This document shows, piece by piece, positions 1-10,450 of a DNA stretch of 64,000 nucleotides. Where the stretch lies: positions 124,001-188,000 of the forward strand of contig JAIVJZ010000006.1 in NCBI GenBank assembly GCA_020199775.1. The letters are read 5' to 3'. This DNA comes from Acidobacteriota bacterium (GTDB taxonomy: Bacteria > Acidobacteriota > Blastocatellia > Pyrinomonadales > Pyrinomonadaceae). A model generated the notes under the pieces. The model searched no databases and was not told where the DNA came from. It saw only the letters and a program-made list of their open reading frames with translations. The position numbers and the translations under genes are program-made. How positions within the stretch are numbered: the first letter of the stretch is position 1; each line of letters starts with the position of its first letter.

Positions 1-873
1 ACGAAAGACCCCGACGAGATCGTCCGCACGATCAAGTTGATCGCGACGGCCTTCGGCGGCATCAACCTCGAAGACATCTCCGCGCCGCGCTGCTTCGAGA
101 TCGAAGAACGGCTCAAAGAGGAACTCGACATTCCGGTCTTTCACGACGACCAGCACGGCACGGCGGTCGTCGTCCTCGCGGCGTTGATCAACGCGGCGAA
201 GTTGATCGGCAAAGAGATGAGTGAGTTGAAAGTGGTGGTCAACGGCACGGGCGCGGCGGGCGTCGCCTGTACGAAGATCATCATGGCGGCGGGCGTGACG
301 AACATCATCGGCTGCGACCAGCACGGTATACTTTACAAAGGCCGCCGCGAGCACATGAACTGGGTCAAGGAGTGGTACGCCGAGAACACCAACCCCGAAG
401 GCGTGCGCGGCACGGTGCACGAAGCGATGGATGGCGCGAACGTCTTCATGGGTCTCTCCGCGCCCGGCGTCATCGGCCGCGAAGACGTGAAACGCATGGC
501 CGCGAAACCCGTCATCTTCGCGATGGCGAACCCGACGCCGGAAATCATGCCCGAAGAGGTCGCGGACATCGTCGCCGTGATGGCGACGGGAAGGTCGGAC
601 TACCCGAACCAGATCAACAACGTCCTTTGCTTCCCCGGCATCTTCAAAGGCGCGCTCGCCTGCCGCGCCACGCGCATCAACGAGGAGATGAAACTCGCCG
701 CCGCCCACGCCATCGCCGCGCTCATCTCCCCAGACGAACTCCACCCCGAATACATCGTCCCCTCAGTCTTCGACAAACGCATCGCCGAAGCCGTCTCGCG
801 CGAAGTCGAAGAAGCCGCCTACCGCACCGGCGTCGCCCGCCGCGAACGCGCCGCCGCCGACGTAACGGTGTGA
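1..873 (+). CDS. Malic enzyme (NAD(P)-dependent), C-terminal part; 5' end outside window
   Basis: Frame open from base 1 (TKDPDEIVRTIKLIATAFGGINLEDISAPRCFEIEERL..DIPVFHDDQHGTA..), classic malic enzyme motifs; the ORF start at 37 is an internal TTG. Confidence 0.92.
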   Translation, partial: TKDPDEIVRTIKLIATAFGGINLEDISAPRCFEIEERLKEELDIPVFHDDQHGTAVVVLAALINAAKLIGKEMSELKVVVNGTGAAGVACTKIIMAAGVTNIIGCDQHGILYKGRREHMNWVKEWYAENTNPEGVRGTVHEAMDGANVFMGLSAPGVIGREDVKRMAAKPVIFAMANPTPEIMPEEVADIVAVMATGRSDYPNQINNVLCFPGIFKGALACRATRINEEMKLAAAHAIAALISPDELHPEYIVPSVFDKRIAEAVSREVEEAAYRTGVARRERAAADVTV

Positions 874-945
874 AAGACAGCGTGCGACCGGCTTTGTCAC
901 GATACGAGGCGTCTCCGCCGCCAACTTATGGATACGCAAAATAAC

Positions 946-980
946 TCCGCCGCGTTTTGGCATGCGCAAAACGCGGCGGA
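946..980 (+). terminator. Rho-independent-like terminator
   Basis: Perfect 13-bp inverted repeat TCCGCCGCGTTTT/AAAACGCGGCGGA followed by ACTTTTT. Confidence 0.7.
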
Positions 981-1020
981 ACTTTTTCTCGGAAAGACTG
1001 TTAACGGCGTCCGGCAGGAA

Positions 1021-2772
1021 TCACCTGAGGAAATCGAACAGTTTAAGTAAGTCAAGCCCGAAGCCCAGGTAAGCCTTCTTACGATCTACGGCGAGGTTGC
1101 CGCCGTAAGTAAGCTGCAAGTTGTTTCCGAAGAAAGTGGCGACCACGCCGAGACCCATTTGAACGTCAGAATCTTTGTTGAAAATTTGGTCTTGGATAAT
1201 CTGCACGTTAAAGTTTTGCAGATTTATGGACTGGTCATTGAAATCCATAAATGTAGCATTGAAGCCGAAACCCGGCTTGAGGAAAGACAAAATCTTACTG
1301 CCGGTTTTTGCTTTATCTTTATTCCGCGACTCGCCCTTGTAGGTGAAGGTGTAGTTGACGCCGGGGAATGGCGAATAGTTCACCGGGTTGATGGGATTTG
1401 CCAGAGTACCTCCGACAGGAGGGGTGGTATTAGCAGGAAGGGTGGTATTAATGGCTTGCTCGTCAACTCTGCGCACGCGCTGGCGGTTGAGCAGGAACAG
1501 TGACGGCGAAACGCCCTGCTCCCATCCTAAGTCAGTCAACTCGATGTCGTAGCTGCGCCTCCCCATAACCCGCATCTCAGCAGACTGGGTAGGTGATTCA
1601 CAGACGGCTTCGATGACGAGCTTCACCTGATCCTTAGCCCCGGCGTTCGACTGTTTCAGATTTACGGTCGCGAGCGGAGACTCCGTGCTCAGTTGCACCT
1701 GGATAGAGTCGGGGTCGGTGGTAGCCCCGCTCTGGATACGAACCGATGCTACCGGGGTACCTATGAGCGAGAGCGGTGTCGAGCCGTTTTCCTTAACGAG
1801 TTCGCCGGAGACAATGTATTTTAGTAGTCCCTTCGAAGTAGCCTGTCCCGGCACGTAGAGGCAGGCTGCCGATGGCGGTTCGATTCTCTGGATGATGATG
1901 GTGCTCTCATGATCTGATCGAAGTCTAAAGTTAACACCCTCGAGCGGCTTTAATATTTCCTCGGTGGACTTTACCACCGCATCATTGTTTCCGGCTTTCG
2001 ACACAGCCTTCTGCCTCAGATCATCTATCAGATCAGCCGCCACTTTTGCCGGTATAGTGAGAGGGTATCTATTGCCGCTGGTGGTCTCTTCAGCAATGTA
2101 TATGTACTGCTGAACCTTGAGAGATTCGAGTGGACTCAGTTCTTCGGGGGTCTGGGTGGGGGTGGCCTCATTCTCCGCGGTTTGGGGCTGAACCGTCGGT
2201 GTCACCGAGAAACGTGACGCCCTCGCCGCCGGTTGCGCCGCGCCGTTCTCCGATGCCGCGCCGACATTGCCGTTCCCGTTTCCGTTTCCATTTCCCTCAG
2301 CCGAAGCGACCGATGTGGAACCGGCGGGGGGACTGGACTGTTCCGGCGCGCTGTAGGTGGGCACGAGTCTGGGGGCGTTGCTGCTCACCAGTTTGATACG
2401 CGGGGGCAACATCTGGATGCTGAAAGTCAGTTCGAGAGCCTCTGCGTCGCGGATAGACCTGTCCGTGATTTTCACCCGGAAGCGATAAGGCTGTGCCTGA
2501 TGCGACTGGGGGACGCCTGTGATCATTCCGTCGCTATTGAGTCTCAACCCCGCCGGTAAGTTCTCGACCGCCGCCCATTCAAATGCCGCCCCCTGCACGC
2601 CGGTCTCTAATTTCAGGCGGTATTTTTGGGCTAAGATTTTATCTATGCTCTGCTGGTAAACTTCCCCCACACGGCCGGAGGTTAATTCGAACTCCGGTTC
2701 CTGAGCTAAGGACGAAGTGAAGCCGCAGACGATGAAAAGTAAGGTGGCGATCAACCGGCGCGGTGTGCTCAT
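1021..2772 (-). CDS. Secreted protein with putative Ig-like domain and NG-repeat linker
   Basis: Signal peptide MSTPRRLIATLLFIVCGFTSSLAQ; 'LPAGLRLNSDGMITGVPQ' putative-Ig motif; low-complexity GNGNGNGNGN linker. Confidence 0.6.
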   Translation of the reverse strand: MSTPRRLIATLLFIVCGFTSSLAQEPEFELTSGRVGEVYQQSIDKILAQKYRLKLETGVQGAAFEWAAVENLPAGLRLNSDGMITGVPQSHQAQPYRFRVKITDRSIRDAEALELTFSIQMLPPRIKLVSSNAPRLVPTYSAPEQSSPPAGSTSVASAEGNGNGNGNGNVGAASENGAAQPAARASRFSVTPTVQPQTAENEATPTQTPEELSPLESLKVQQYIYIAEETTSGNRYPLTIPAKVAADLIDDLRQKAVSKAGNNDAVVKSTEEILKPLEGVNFRLRSDHESTIIIQRIEPPSAACLYVPGQATSKGLLKYIVSGELVKENGSTPLSLIGTPVASVRIQSGATTDPDSIQVQLSTESPLATVNLKQSNAGAKDQVKLVIEAVCESPTQSAEMRVMGRRSYDIELTDLGWEQGVSPSLFLLNRQRVRRVDEQAINTTLPANTTPPVGGTLANPINPVNYSPFPGVNYTFTYKGESRNKDKAKTGSKILSFLKPGFGFNATFMDFNDQSINLQNFNVQIIQDQIFNKDSDVQMGLGVVATFFGNNLQLTYGGNLAVDRKKAYLGFGLDLLKLFDFLR

Positions 2773-2954
2773 GAACCCTCTTCTTGAAACAGCCTTCAGT
2801 CGCAGCGTGAAGCGTCTTCGCGACGGCTGCTTAACCTGACAATATGTTGATGAGAAAACAGAACGTCAGCAAACGTAAAGTATCAGCTAACGCTCGAAAT
2901 CATGCGGGATTGCATGATGATCTTGGCAGTGGCACGGGAAGTATACGTGTTCCT

Positions 2955-2994
2955 TTAAATCTGTCAACGGGAAGTTAAATCCGTCAACGGAAAG
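2955..2994. repeat. 20-nt direct tandem repeat, 2 copies
   Basis: ttaaatctgtcaacgggaag / ttaaatccgtcaacggaaag. Confidence 0.7.
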
Positions 2995-3050
2995 TTGCCG
3001 GGCGTTTAAGCGGTTAAGTACACGGGTGGCCGGAACCGAAGTTTATATCG

Positions 3051-4058
3051 TTAAACCGTCGTGCGGAAGCTTTGCGCGATGAGCGGGACGATGCGGCGGG
3101 GAACGGCGATGGCCTGTTTGATGTGGCGGGCGTGGGTGAAGTGGCCGGCGACGTAGAGGCCGGGAACGTTGGTTTCGTAGGTGTCGGGGTTGTAGACGGG
3201 CACTTCGGCGAGTCCGGCTTTTGCGAATTCGACTCCGGCGCGGCGCAAAAGCGTGTGGTCGGCGTCCGCGCCGATGAGGATGAAGACGGCGTCGTTCGGG
3301 AGCGTGCGAACGACGCCGTCTTCCGTTTGGAGGCGGACTTCGCGCCCGGTGATCTCTTCGAGTTGGGTGAAGAAGGCGAGGCGGAGCCGCCCCTCTTCGA
3401 GTTCGCGTTCGAGGGGCGCGCGCACCCAGTGTTTGATGGCGTTCATCTTGGGGTCGCGCTGTTCCCAGTCGGCGCGCCAGATGGCGAGCGTGGTGTGCGC
3501 GCCCTCTTCGGAGAGGAAGAGCGCGGCCTCGGCCGCGGAGTTGCCGCCGCCGACGACGAGCACGTCTTTGCGCACGTAGGGGTAAGGCTCGACGAAGCGG
3601 TGTTGAACTTTCGGCAGGTCTTCGCCTGCGACGTGCAGGCGGCGCGGGTAGGCCATCGCGCCCGTCGCCACGAGAACGCGCGCGGCACGGTATTCGGCGC
3701 GCGTCGTGCGCAGCGTAAATACGCCGGTCTCTTCGTGGCGTTCAATCGACTCCGCGCCTTCTTCGGTGTGGATGCGCAAGCCTTCGTCGAGGGCGAAGCG
3801 AACGTAGTGCGAGAGCAGTTCTTCGCGCGTCGGCTTGTCGCGACAGGGGCGCAGGGAATTTTCGCGCAACTCCAATTCGTCGGGCGTGGAGAAGACCGTG
3901 CGGCCGACGGGGTAGCGATAAATCGTGTCGGCGAGCAAGCCCTTTTCGATGACGAGATAGTTGAGTCCCTCGCGTGCCGCCGCGCCGGCGGCAGACAACC
4001 CGGCGGGGCCTGCGCCGATGATCAACAAGTCCAATTGCTCGTCACGCGCGTTCGACAT
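3051..4058 (-). CDS. ypdA: YpdA-like FAD/NAD(P)-dependent oxidoreductase (putative bacillithiol disulfide reductase)
   Basis: LLIIGAGPAGLSAA, TIYRYPVGRTVFSTPDELE, VVGGGNSAAEAAL; ATG at 4058 preferred over the ORF start at 4187. Confidence 0.75.
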   Translation of the reverse strand: MSNARDEQLDLLIIGAGPAGLSAAGAAAREGLNYLVIEKGLLADTIYRYPVGRTVFSTPDELELRENSLRPCRDKPTREELLSHYVRFALDEGLRIHTEEGAESIERHEETGVFTLRTTRAEYRAARVLVATGAMAYPRRLHVAGEDLPKVQHRFVEPYPYVRKDVLVVGGGNSAAEAALFLSEEGAHTTLAIWRADWEQRDPKMNAIKHWVRAPLERELEEGRLRLAFFTQLEEITGREVRLQTEDGVVRTLPNDAVFILIGADADHTLLRRAGVEFAKAGLAEVPVYNPDTYETNVPGLYVAGHFTHARHIKQAIAVPRRIVPLIAQSFRTTV

Positions 4059-4432
4059 TTGAATTAATACTCGCACGCGCCCGCGCCCGACGGCAACCCC
4101 CCGCTCGTCTCTCCCGTGCGCGCCGATTCGCGCCGCCCGCCCCCGCCCGACGCGCACGCAAAACGCCCGGCGGAAAAGTCTTGACACTTAATTCTCACTT
4201 GCTTTATCGTTCGCGCGCGTTCATGCACCTTACTTTCGCGCAAGCGGTTGCACCCTTCTCCGCTCATCTCATGGGACGTATCCGGCGAGGCCGTCGCCGG
4301 TTCTCAATAACTTACCCACCGACTTTTTCAACTGCGCCGAGCAGCCGCGTAACCTTTGAACATGCGTGACATTGATTAGGAGAGAGGCGGCCGAATAGCC
4401 CGCCGCTCGGCCCTTTCGCCCGGAGTCGAGAG

Positions 4433-7400
4433 ATGACAAATTCAGAAACCGAAAATGCCGCCGCCGTCGCGTCGCACGGTTATACAAAACTGGAAGATGA
4501 TTGCGAGCGGCAACACATCTACCCGCTGTACCGAGTGTTGGAGGACGAGTTCGTCCATCAACACGGCGCGCTCCCGCCGGACTACCTCGCGGCGAAGAAG
4601 AGAATCGACCTCGAAGTCGAGGCGCAACTCGCGTCACGGATCGAAGTTGAGATCAAGTCGGAGCTACAGCGCGAGGCCGAAGAAGATCGGAGGGCGGCTG
4701 TGCGCCGCGGCGCACAGCATGACGTTTCCGAAGAGGAAATTCATGCCCGCGCTGTCAGGCAGATCGAGGAGACGTTCAAGCAGCGGAGGGAGGGGAAGCA
4801 GCACCGGTACGTCGTCCTGCTGAACGAAAGGTTCACGGCGGAACTCTACAAGCACATCCACGACCTGCCCGAGAAGCGCACCGCGCTCTGTTTCTCCGGC
4901 GGCGGCATCCGTAGCGCGAGCTTCGGACTCGGCCTCGTGCAGGGGCTGGCGCGCTACGGCATGCTTGAACGCTTCGACTACCTCTCGACCGTCTCCGGCG
5001 GCGGCTATCTGGGAAGCTGGCTGTCGGCGTGGATTCACCGCGCGCGCCTCGCGCCCGTCATCGCCGCGCTCAGGAACGAACCGGAGAAGAACAAACTCCA
5101 ACCCGAACCCGAACCCATCCGTCACCTGCGCAACTACAGCAACTATCTGACCCCGAAACTCGGCTTCCTCTCCGCCGACACGTGGACGGTCGTCGCCATC
5201 GTCCTGCGCAATCTGGTGCTCAACTGGCTGGTGCTCATCCCCGTTATTCTGGCCGCGCTCATGCTGCCGCGCATCGTCGTCGCCGTCGTGAGGATGGACG
5301 CGGAGACAATCGCGCGCGTCGGTTTCAATTGGACGTTCTGGCTCGGCACGATCTTCGGCCTTCTGGCAATCGTCTACATGGGCGTGGCGCGTCCGAGCGC
5401 GAACCCGCCGCGCAAGATCAACAGTCAACGTTTGAACCAGCAGGGGTGGTTTCTGACGCTGTGCCTGCTGCCGCTGTCGCTGTCGGCCGTCTGCCTGACG
5501 AGTTGGTGGGCGTGGCGGCGCATCTCCGGGGGCGGGCTGTTCGATGCGGCGTGGCCCGAGTTTCTGCTCTACGGCATCACGCTGCACTTAGCGGGCTATC
5601 TCCTTTACATGCTCATCCTGCTCGGCAAAAATTTCAAATTCTGGCGGCAACGTTGGGCGCGAAACTGGCCGCGCCTCGCGTGGGAGCCGCTCGCCGTCGT
5701 TCTGGTCGGCGGCCTCTGGGGCATCCTCGCGTGGTGGGCGGCGCACGCCGTCTTCCCGACGCCCGTCAGCGTCAACCCCGCCTCCATCCCCCTGACGGAA
5801 CTCTACGCCTGCTTCGCCGCGCCGCTCTTCGTCCTGCTGTTCCTGCTGGCGGTGATTTTGTTCGTCGGCATCACGAGCGATTTCACGGACGACGAAGACC
5901 GCGAGTGGTGGGCGCGTTTCGGCGCGTGGATGCTCATCGTCTCCGTGTTGTGGGGCGTGGTGAGCGCGCTCGTCATCTTCGGCCCCTACGGATTGATGTG
6001 GTTGAGATACGAATTCAGGGTGATTCTGGCCGCGCTCGGCGGCGCGTCCGGCGTCCTCACCATCCTCGGCGGCAAGAGTGAAAAGACCAATTCGCACCCG
6101 GAGCAGGAAGGGAAGTCGGGCGGGTTGGCCGACCACGTGATGGCGCTCGCCGCGCCCATCTTCGCCCTGACGCTCCTCATCGTCTTCTCGCTCGGCACGA
6201 GTTTGCTCATCAGGAAACTCGCGGGCGCGTCGTTTGACTGGCACGACGCCGAGCGGCTCAAGGACGACCCGGCCGGTATTTTGAACACCGTCCACTACGC
6301 CCCGCTCGACGTGCTCCTGATCCTCGCTTTCGCGCTCATCGTCCTCAGCCTCGTGATGGCGACGCGCGTCAACGTCAACAAGTTCTCGCTCCACTCGATG
6401 TATCGCAATCGCCTGATCCGCGCCTACATGGGCGCGTCGCGCCCGGAGTCGGAACGCCGCCCCAACCCGTTCACGGGGTTCGACGCTTACGACAACCTGC
6501 CGATGCACGAACTGCGTCACTACCACGGCGCGCCCGACGAGCCGAAGCCCAAACTCATGCACGTCGTCAACATCTGTCTCAACCTGACGAGCGGCCACAA
6601 CCTCGCCTGGCAACAGCGCAAGGCCGAGACGTTCACCGTCTCGCCGCTCCACTGCGGCAGCTTCCGGCTCGGCTACCGCAAGACGCAGGAGTACGGCGGC
6701 GGCAGCGCGCCTCCCGGCGACGGCATCAGTCTGGGCACGGCCGTCACGATCTCAGGCGCGGCGGCAAGTCCCAACATGGGCTACCACTCCTCGCCCGCGC
6801 TCGCCTTCCTGATGACGCTCTTCAACGCGCGGCTCGGCTGGTGGCTCGGCAACCCCGGCCCCGCCGGGAACGACAAATACTTCTCAACGCTCCACTCCTA
6901 CAATCGCTCCGGCCCGCGTTTCGCGCTGCGCCCGATTCTCGCCGAGGCGCTCGGCCACAGTGACAACACCAACCCTTACGTCTACCTTTCAGACGGCGGC
7001 CACTTCGAGAATCTCGGACTTTACGAGATGGTCTTGCGCCGCGCGCACCTCATTGTCGTGGGCGACGGTTCGCAAGACCCGCAGAGCCGCTTTGAAGACC
7101 TCGCGGGCGCGGTGCGTAAAATTCGCATCGACCTCGGCATCCCGATTGACTTCATCGGCGGCATGCCCATCTACTCCAAAGACGACAAGGATCACAAGAC
7201 CAAGTACTGCGCCGTCGGCCTCATCCGTTACTCGTGCGCCGACCGGGACACGTCCGGCAACGCGGCGAAAGACGGCGTCATCATCTACATCAAACCCGCC
7301 ATCACGGGCGGCGAGCCGATTGACATCCTCAACTACGCCAGCACCAGCCGCACCTTCCCGCACGAAAGCACCGCCGACCAGAACTACACCGAACAGCAAC

Positions 7401-7573
7401 TCGAAAGCTATCGCGCGCTCGGCTCGCACGTCATCCAGACCATCTGCGGCGTCTCCCCGCGCAACCTCCCGCTCATGGCCGACAACGCCGACAACCTCAT
7501 CAAAAACGCCTACTACCAACTGCCGTCCGCCATGCAGCCGACCGAACTCAAAGGCCGCTTCGACATTGCTTAA
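4433..7573 (+). CDS. Patatin-like phospholipase with large transmembrane insertion
   Basis: SGGGIRSASFGLGLVQGL, STVSGGGYLGSW nucleophile elbow, C-terminal SDGGHFENLGLYE; several hydrophobic helices in between. Confidence 0.8.
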   Translation: MTNSETENAAAVASHGYTKLEDDCERQHIYPLYRVLEDEFVHQHGALPPDYLAAKKRIDLEVEAQLASRIEVEIKSELQREAEEDRRAAVRRGAQHDVSEEEIHARAVRQIEETFKQRREGKQHRYVVLLNERFTAELYKHIHDLPEKRTALCFSGGGIRSASFGLGLVQGLARYGMLERFDYLSTVSGGGYLGSWLSAWIHRARLAPVIAALRNEPEKNKLQPEPEPIRHLRNYSNYLTPKLGFLSADTWTVVAIVLRNLVLNWLVLIPVILAALMLPRIVVAVVRMDAETIARVGFNWTFWLGTIFGLLAIVYMGVARPSANPPRKINSQRLNQQGWFLTLCLLPLSLSAVCLTSWWAWRRISGGGLFDAAWPEFLLYGITLHLAGYLLYMLILLGKNFKFWRQRWARNWPRLAWEPLAVVLVGGLWGILAWWAAHAVFPTPVSVNPASIPLTELYACFAAPLFVLLFLLAVILFVGITSDFTDDEDREWWARFGAWMLIVSVLWGVVSALVIFGPYGLMWLRYEFRVILAALGGASGVLTILGGKSEKTNSHPEQEGKSGGLADHVMALAAPIFALTLLIVFSLGTSLLIRKLAGASFDWHDAERLKDDPAGILNTVHYAPLDVLLILAFALIVLSLVMATRVNVNKFSLHSMYRNRLIRAYMGASRPESERRPNPFTGFDAYDNLPMHELRHYHGAPDEPKPKLMHVVNICLNLTSGHNLAWQQRKAETFTVSPLHCGSFRLGYRKTQEYGGGSAPPGDGISLGTAVTISGAAASPNMGYHSSPALAFLMTLFNARLGWWLGNPGPAGNDKYFSTLHSYNRSGPRFALRPILAEALGHSDNTNPYVYLSDGGHFENLGLYEMVLRRAHLIVVGDGSQDPQSRFEDLAGAVRKIRIDLGIPIDFIGGMPIYSKDDKDHKTKYCAVGLIRYSCADRDTSGNAAKDGVIIYIKPAITGGEPIDILNYASTSRTFPHESTADQNYTEQQLESYRALGSHVIQTICGVSPRNLPLMADNADNLIKNAYYQLPSAMQPTELKGRFDIA

Positions 7574-7583
7574 CTGCGGAAGA

Positions 7584-7627
7584 AAACGGCGAGGCGCGTT
7601 GGGCAAGTCCGACGCGCCTCGCCGTTT
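7584..7627 (+). terminator. Terminator-like hairpin after patatin gene
   Basis: AAACGGCGAGGCGCGT / ACGCGCCTCGCCGTTT 16-bp inverted repeat. Confidence 0.65.
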
Positions 7628-7745
7628 CTCCGCGCACGCCGGATTTCCACAAACGACAAACCCCGCCGGTTCTTCACGCCGAAACGCGACGCGGCCTGAG
7701 CCGGGGTTTGCGCGCTCTCCGGCGCGGTCGTTATAATGCCTTCGC

Positions 7746-8738
7746 TTGAAACCGCACGACACAACTCATCAGGGAGACGGCCGCACCGGTAAGTTTACGG
7801 CGAAGAAACTGCGCGGCATTCTGCTGCCCTGCACGACGCCGTTTGCGGAGAGCGGCCAAGTGGTGGACGCACGCGCCCTCGGCGCGAATATCGCGCGCTG
7901 GAACGAGACGGGCATCGGCGGTTACGTCATCCTCGGCTCGACGGGCGAGCGCGTCCATCTGGACGAACGCGAAACGCTCGAAGTCGTCAACACGGCGCGC
8001 GCGTGTGTGCCGGAGCATCTGGCCTTCGTCGTCGGGGTCGGGCAGCACGGCACGCGCCAGAGCATCGCGGAGGCGCGGCGCGCGGCCGGGGCGGGCGCGG
8101 ACGCCGTGCTCGTCATCACGCCCCATTTTTACCGCGCGCAGATGACGCCCGCCGCCCTCGCGGATCATTACGAATCAATCGCCGCAGCCTCGCCCGTCCC
8201 CGTCGTGCTCTACAACATCCCGCAGAACACGGGGCTGGCTTTGTCGCCCGAGACGGTCGCGCGCCTGTCTGGACACGGGAATATCGTCGGCATCAAAGAC
8301 AGTTCGGGCGACATGGTCAACTTTCTGGAGATGCTCAGGCTCTCGTCCGACGAGTTCGCCGTGTTGACCGGGCACGCCTCTCTGCTCTACGCGGCTTTGT
8401 CGGCGGGCGCGCAAGGGGCGATACTGGCCGCCGGGTGCGTCGCGCCCGAAGTCGCAGTGGAGATCGCGCGGTTGGTCGGGCGCGGCGAACACGACGCGGC
8501 GCGGGAGTTACAAAGGAAGTTCACGCCGCTCGCCCGCGCCGTCACCACGCGTTCCGGCATCGGCGGTTTGAAATACGCGCTCGACCTCAGGCGCGGCTAC
8601 GCGGGCGGCGAGGTGCGCGCGCCGCTCACGATGCCGGACGAGGCGACGCGCCGCGAGATCGAGCGAACGTTGGAAGAGTGTCGTCCCGTCGCCCGGACGG
8701 AGAGCGAGACGAAGTTGGCCGAAGGAGCAGTCAAGTGA
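7746..8738 (+). CDS. Dihydrodipicolinate synthase/N-acetylneuraminate lyase family protein
   Basis: GILLPCTTPF, GGYVILGSTGERVHL, VVLYNIPQNTGLAL, IVGIKDSSGD; start codon TTG uncertain. Confidence 0.85.
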   Translation: MKPHDTTHQGDGRTGKFTAKKLRGILLPCTTPFAESGQVVDARALGANIARWNETGIGGYVILGSTGERVHLDERETLEVVNTARACVPEHLAFVVGVGQHGTRQSIAEARRAAGAGADAVLVITPHFYRAQMTPAALADHYESIAAASPVPVVLYNIPQNTGLALSPETVARLSGHGNIVGIKDSSGDMVNFLEMLRLSSDEFAVLTGHASLLYAALSAGAQGAILAAGCVAPEVAVEIARLVGRGEHDAARELQRKFTPLARAVTTRSGIGGLKYALDLRRGYAGGEVRAPLTMPDEATRREIERTLEECRPVARTESETKLAEGAVK

Positions 8739-10444
8739 ACACCGAAGTTTCCCCCACGACAACCGAACCCGCCTGTTTCAGCACGCCGCAAGAGGCCGGG
8801 CTGCGTATCGCGACTTTGCCCTTCGCGCGCATCCCGCACCAGTCGCGCCTCTTTCTCGAATACCTCGCGGACGCGACCGCGCTCCGGCGTTACTACCCGA
8901 ACGCCGTCCGCTTTCACCACGAACTCGCCGCGCGCGCGCCCGAAGTGCTCGCCGCGCACAAGACCGACCGCGCGGCTCTCTGCGACGCCCTCGAAGAGAT
9001 GAACACGCGTTGGGGCGCGGGCGCGGAGACTTTGCGAAACATCGCGCGCCTGCGTGCGCCCGCATCGGTCGCCGTCGTCTCCGGCCAGCAGGTCGGACTC
9101 TTCACCGGCCCGCTCTACACAATTTACAAAGCCCTCTCCGCCGTCAAACTCGCCGGCTGCCTGACGCAACGCGGCACGGAAGCCGTGCCCGTCTTCTGGA
9201 TGGCGACCGAGGATCACGATTGGGAGGAAGTGCAGGCGGCGGAGTTCACGGCCTGCGACGGCCGGCTCGCCTCGACCGGCATGGCCGACGCGCTCCACCG
9301 CGAAGGCTCGCCCGTCGGCGGCGTCACGCTCGACGAGACGGCGAATGACACCGTCCAACGCCTGCTCGATCTGTTGCCGACGACCGAGTTTCTCCCCGAC
9401 CTCGAAACGCTGCTCCGCGATGCTTACCGACCGGGGCGCACTTACGGCGAAGCCTTCGCGCGCCTCCTGACCGCGCTCGTCAGCCGCCACGGGCTCATCC
9501 TGCTCGACCCGCTCGACGCGCGCCTCAAGCAACTCGCCGCGCCGCTCTACGCGGAGGCCGCGCGCCGCGCGCCCGACATCGCAGCGGCCGTCGAAGCGCG
9601 CAGCCGCGAACTCGAACGTGACGGCTATCACGCGCAGGTTCACGCCTCGCCCGACGCCTTCCCGCTCTTCATTCACCTCGACGGCTCGCGCCGCGCCATC
9701 ACGCGCCGCGCGAGCGACGGCCGCTATCAGGCCAAGGGCGCGAAAGACGACGAGAGCTACACGGCGGAAGAACTAGGCGAGTTGGCCGCGAGCGACCCGG
9801 AACGCTTCAGCCCGAACGTCACGCTGCGCGCCGTCGTGCAGGATTATCTCCTGCCCTCAATCGCTTACTTCGGCGGCGCGGCCGAGGTCGCATACTTCGC
9901 GCAGACCGCCGAAGTCTATCGTCTGTTAGACAGACCCGCGACGCCCATCCTGCATCGCGCCAGCCTCACGCTCGTCGAACGCCGCACCGGGCGCACGCTC
10001 GAACGCTACAACCTGCAACTCGCGGACTTCTTCGCCGGACTCGACGCCGTGATCGCGCGCGTCGTCGAAGAACACCTCGGCGCGGAACAGGCGCACGCCT
10101 TCGACCACGCCGAAGCGACCGTGGGCGGCGCGCTCGCCGAACTCGGCGCGAACCTGCGCCGCTTCGACCCGACGCTCGCCGACGCGCTCGCGCACGGCAC
10201 GCAGAAGATCGAGCACCAATTGGCGGGCTTGCGCACGCGCTTTCACCGTGCGCAGATGGCGCGCGACCGCGCCGTCCACCGCCAACTCGAACGCGCCTGC
10301 GCCGCGCTCTACCCCGAAAAGACTTTGCAGGAGCGACATCTCAATATCACCTCTCTCCTCGCGCGCCACGGTCGCTACTGCCTCGACTGGATTTACGACG
10401 CGATTGATCTCGGCTCGGTCGAACATCAAATTGTTTACCTGTGA
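8735..10444 (+). CDS. bshC: Putative cysteine ligase BshC (bacillithiol biosynthesis)
   Basis: SVAVVSGQQVGLFTGPLYTIYKALSAVKLA, VPVFWMATEDHDWEE; GTG start overlaps the dapA-like stop; ORF extension to 8003 is out-of-frame antecedent sequence. Confidence 0.9.
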   Translation: MNTEVSPTTTEPACFSTPQEAGLRIATLPFARIPHQSRLFLEYLADATALRRYYPNAVRFHHELAARAPEVLAAHKTDRAALCDALEEMNTRWGAGAETLRNIARLRAPASVAVVSGQQVGLFTGPLYTIYKALSAVKLAGCLTQRGTEAVPVFWMATEDHDWEEVQAAEFTACDGRLASTGMADALHREGSPVGGVTLDETANDTVQRLLDLLPTTEFLPDLETLLRDAYRPGRTYGEAFARLLTALVSRHGLILLDPLDARLKQLAAPLYAEAARRAPDIAAAVEARSRELERDGYHAQVHASPDAFPLFIHLDGSRRAITRRASDGRYQAKGAKDDESYTAEELGELAASDPERFSPNVTLRAVVQDYLLPSIAYFGGAAEVAYFAQTAEVYRLLDRPATPILHRASLTLVERRTGRTLERYNLQLADFFAGLDAVIARVVEEHLGAEQAHAFDHAEATVGGALAELGANLRRFDPTLADALAHGTQKIEHQLAGLRTRFHRAQMARDRAVHRQLERACAALYPEKTLQERHLNITSLLARHGRYCLDWIYDAIDLGSVEHQIVYL

Positions 10445-10450
10445 AGGGTT

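Noticed and set aside
8003-8734. N-terminal extension of bshC
   Set aside because: Arg-rich out-of-frame translation of the dapA-like gene; BshC homology begins at GTG 8735
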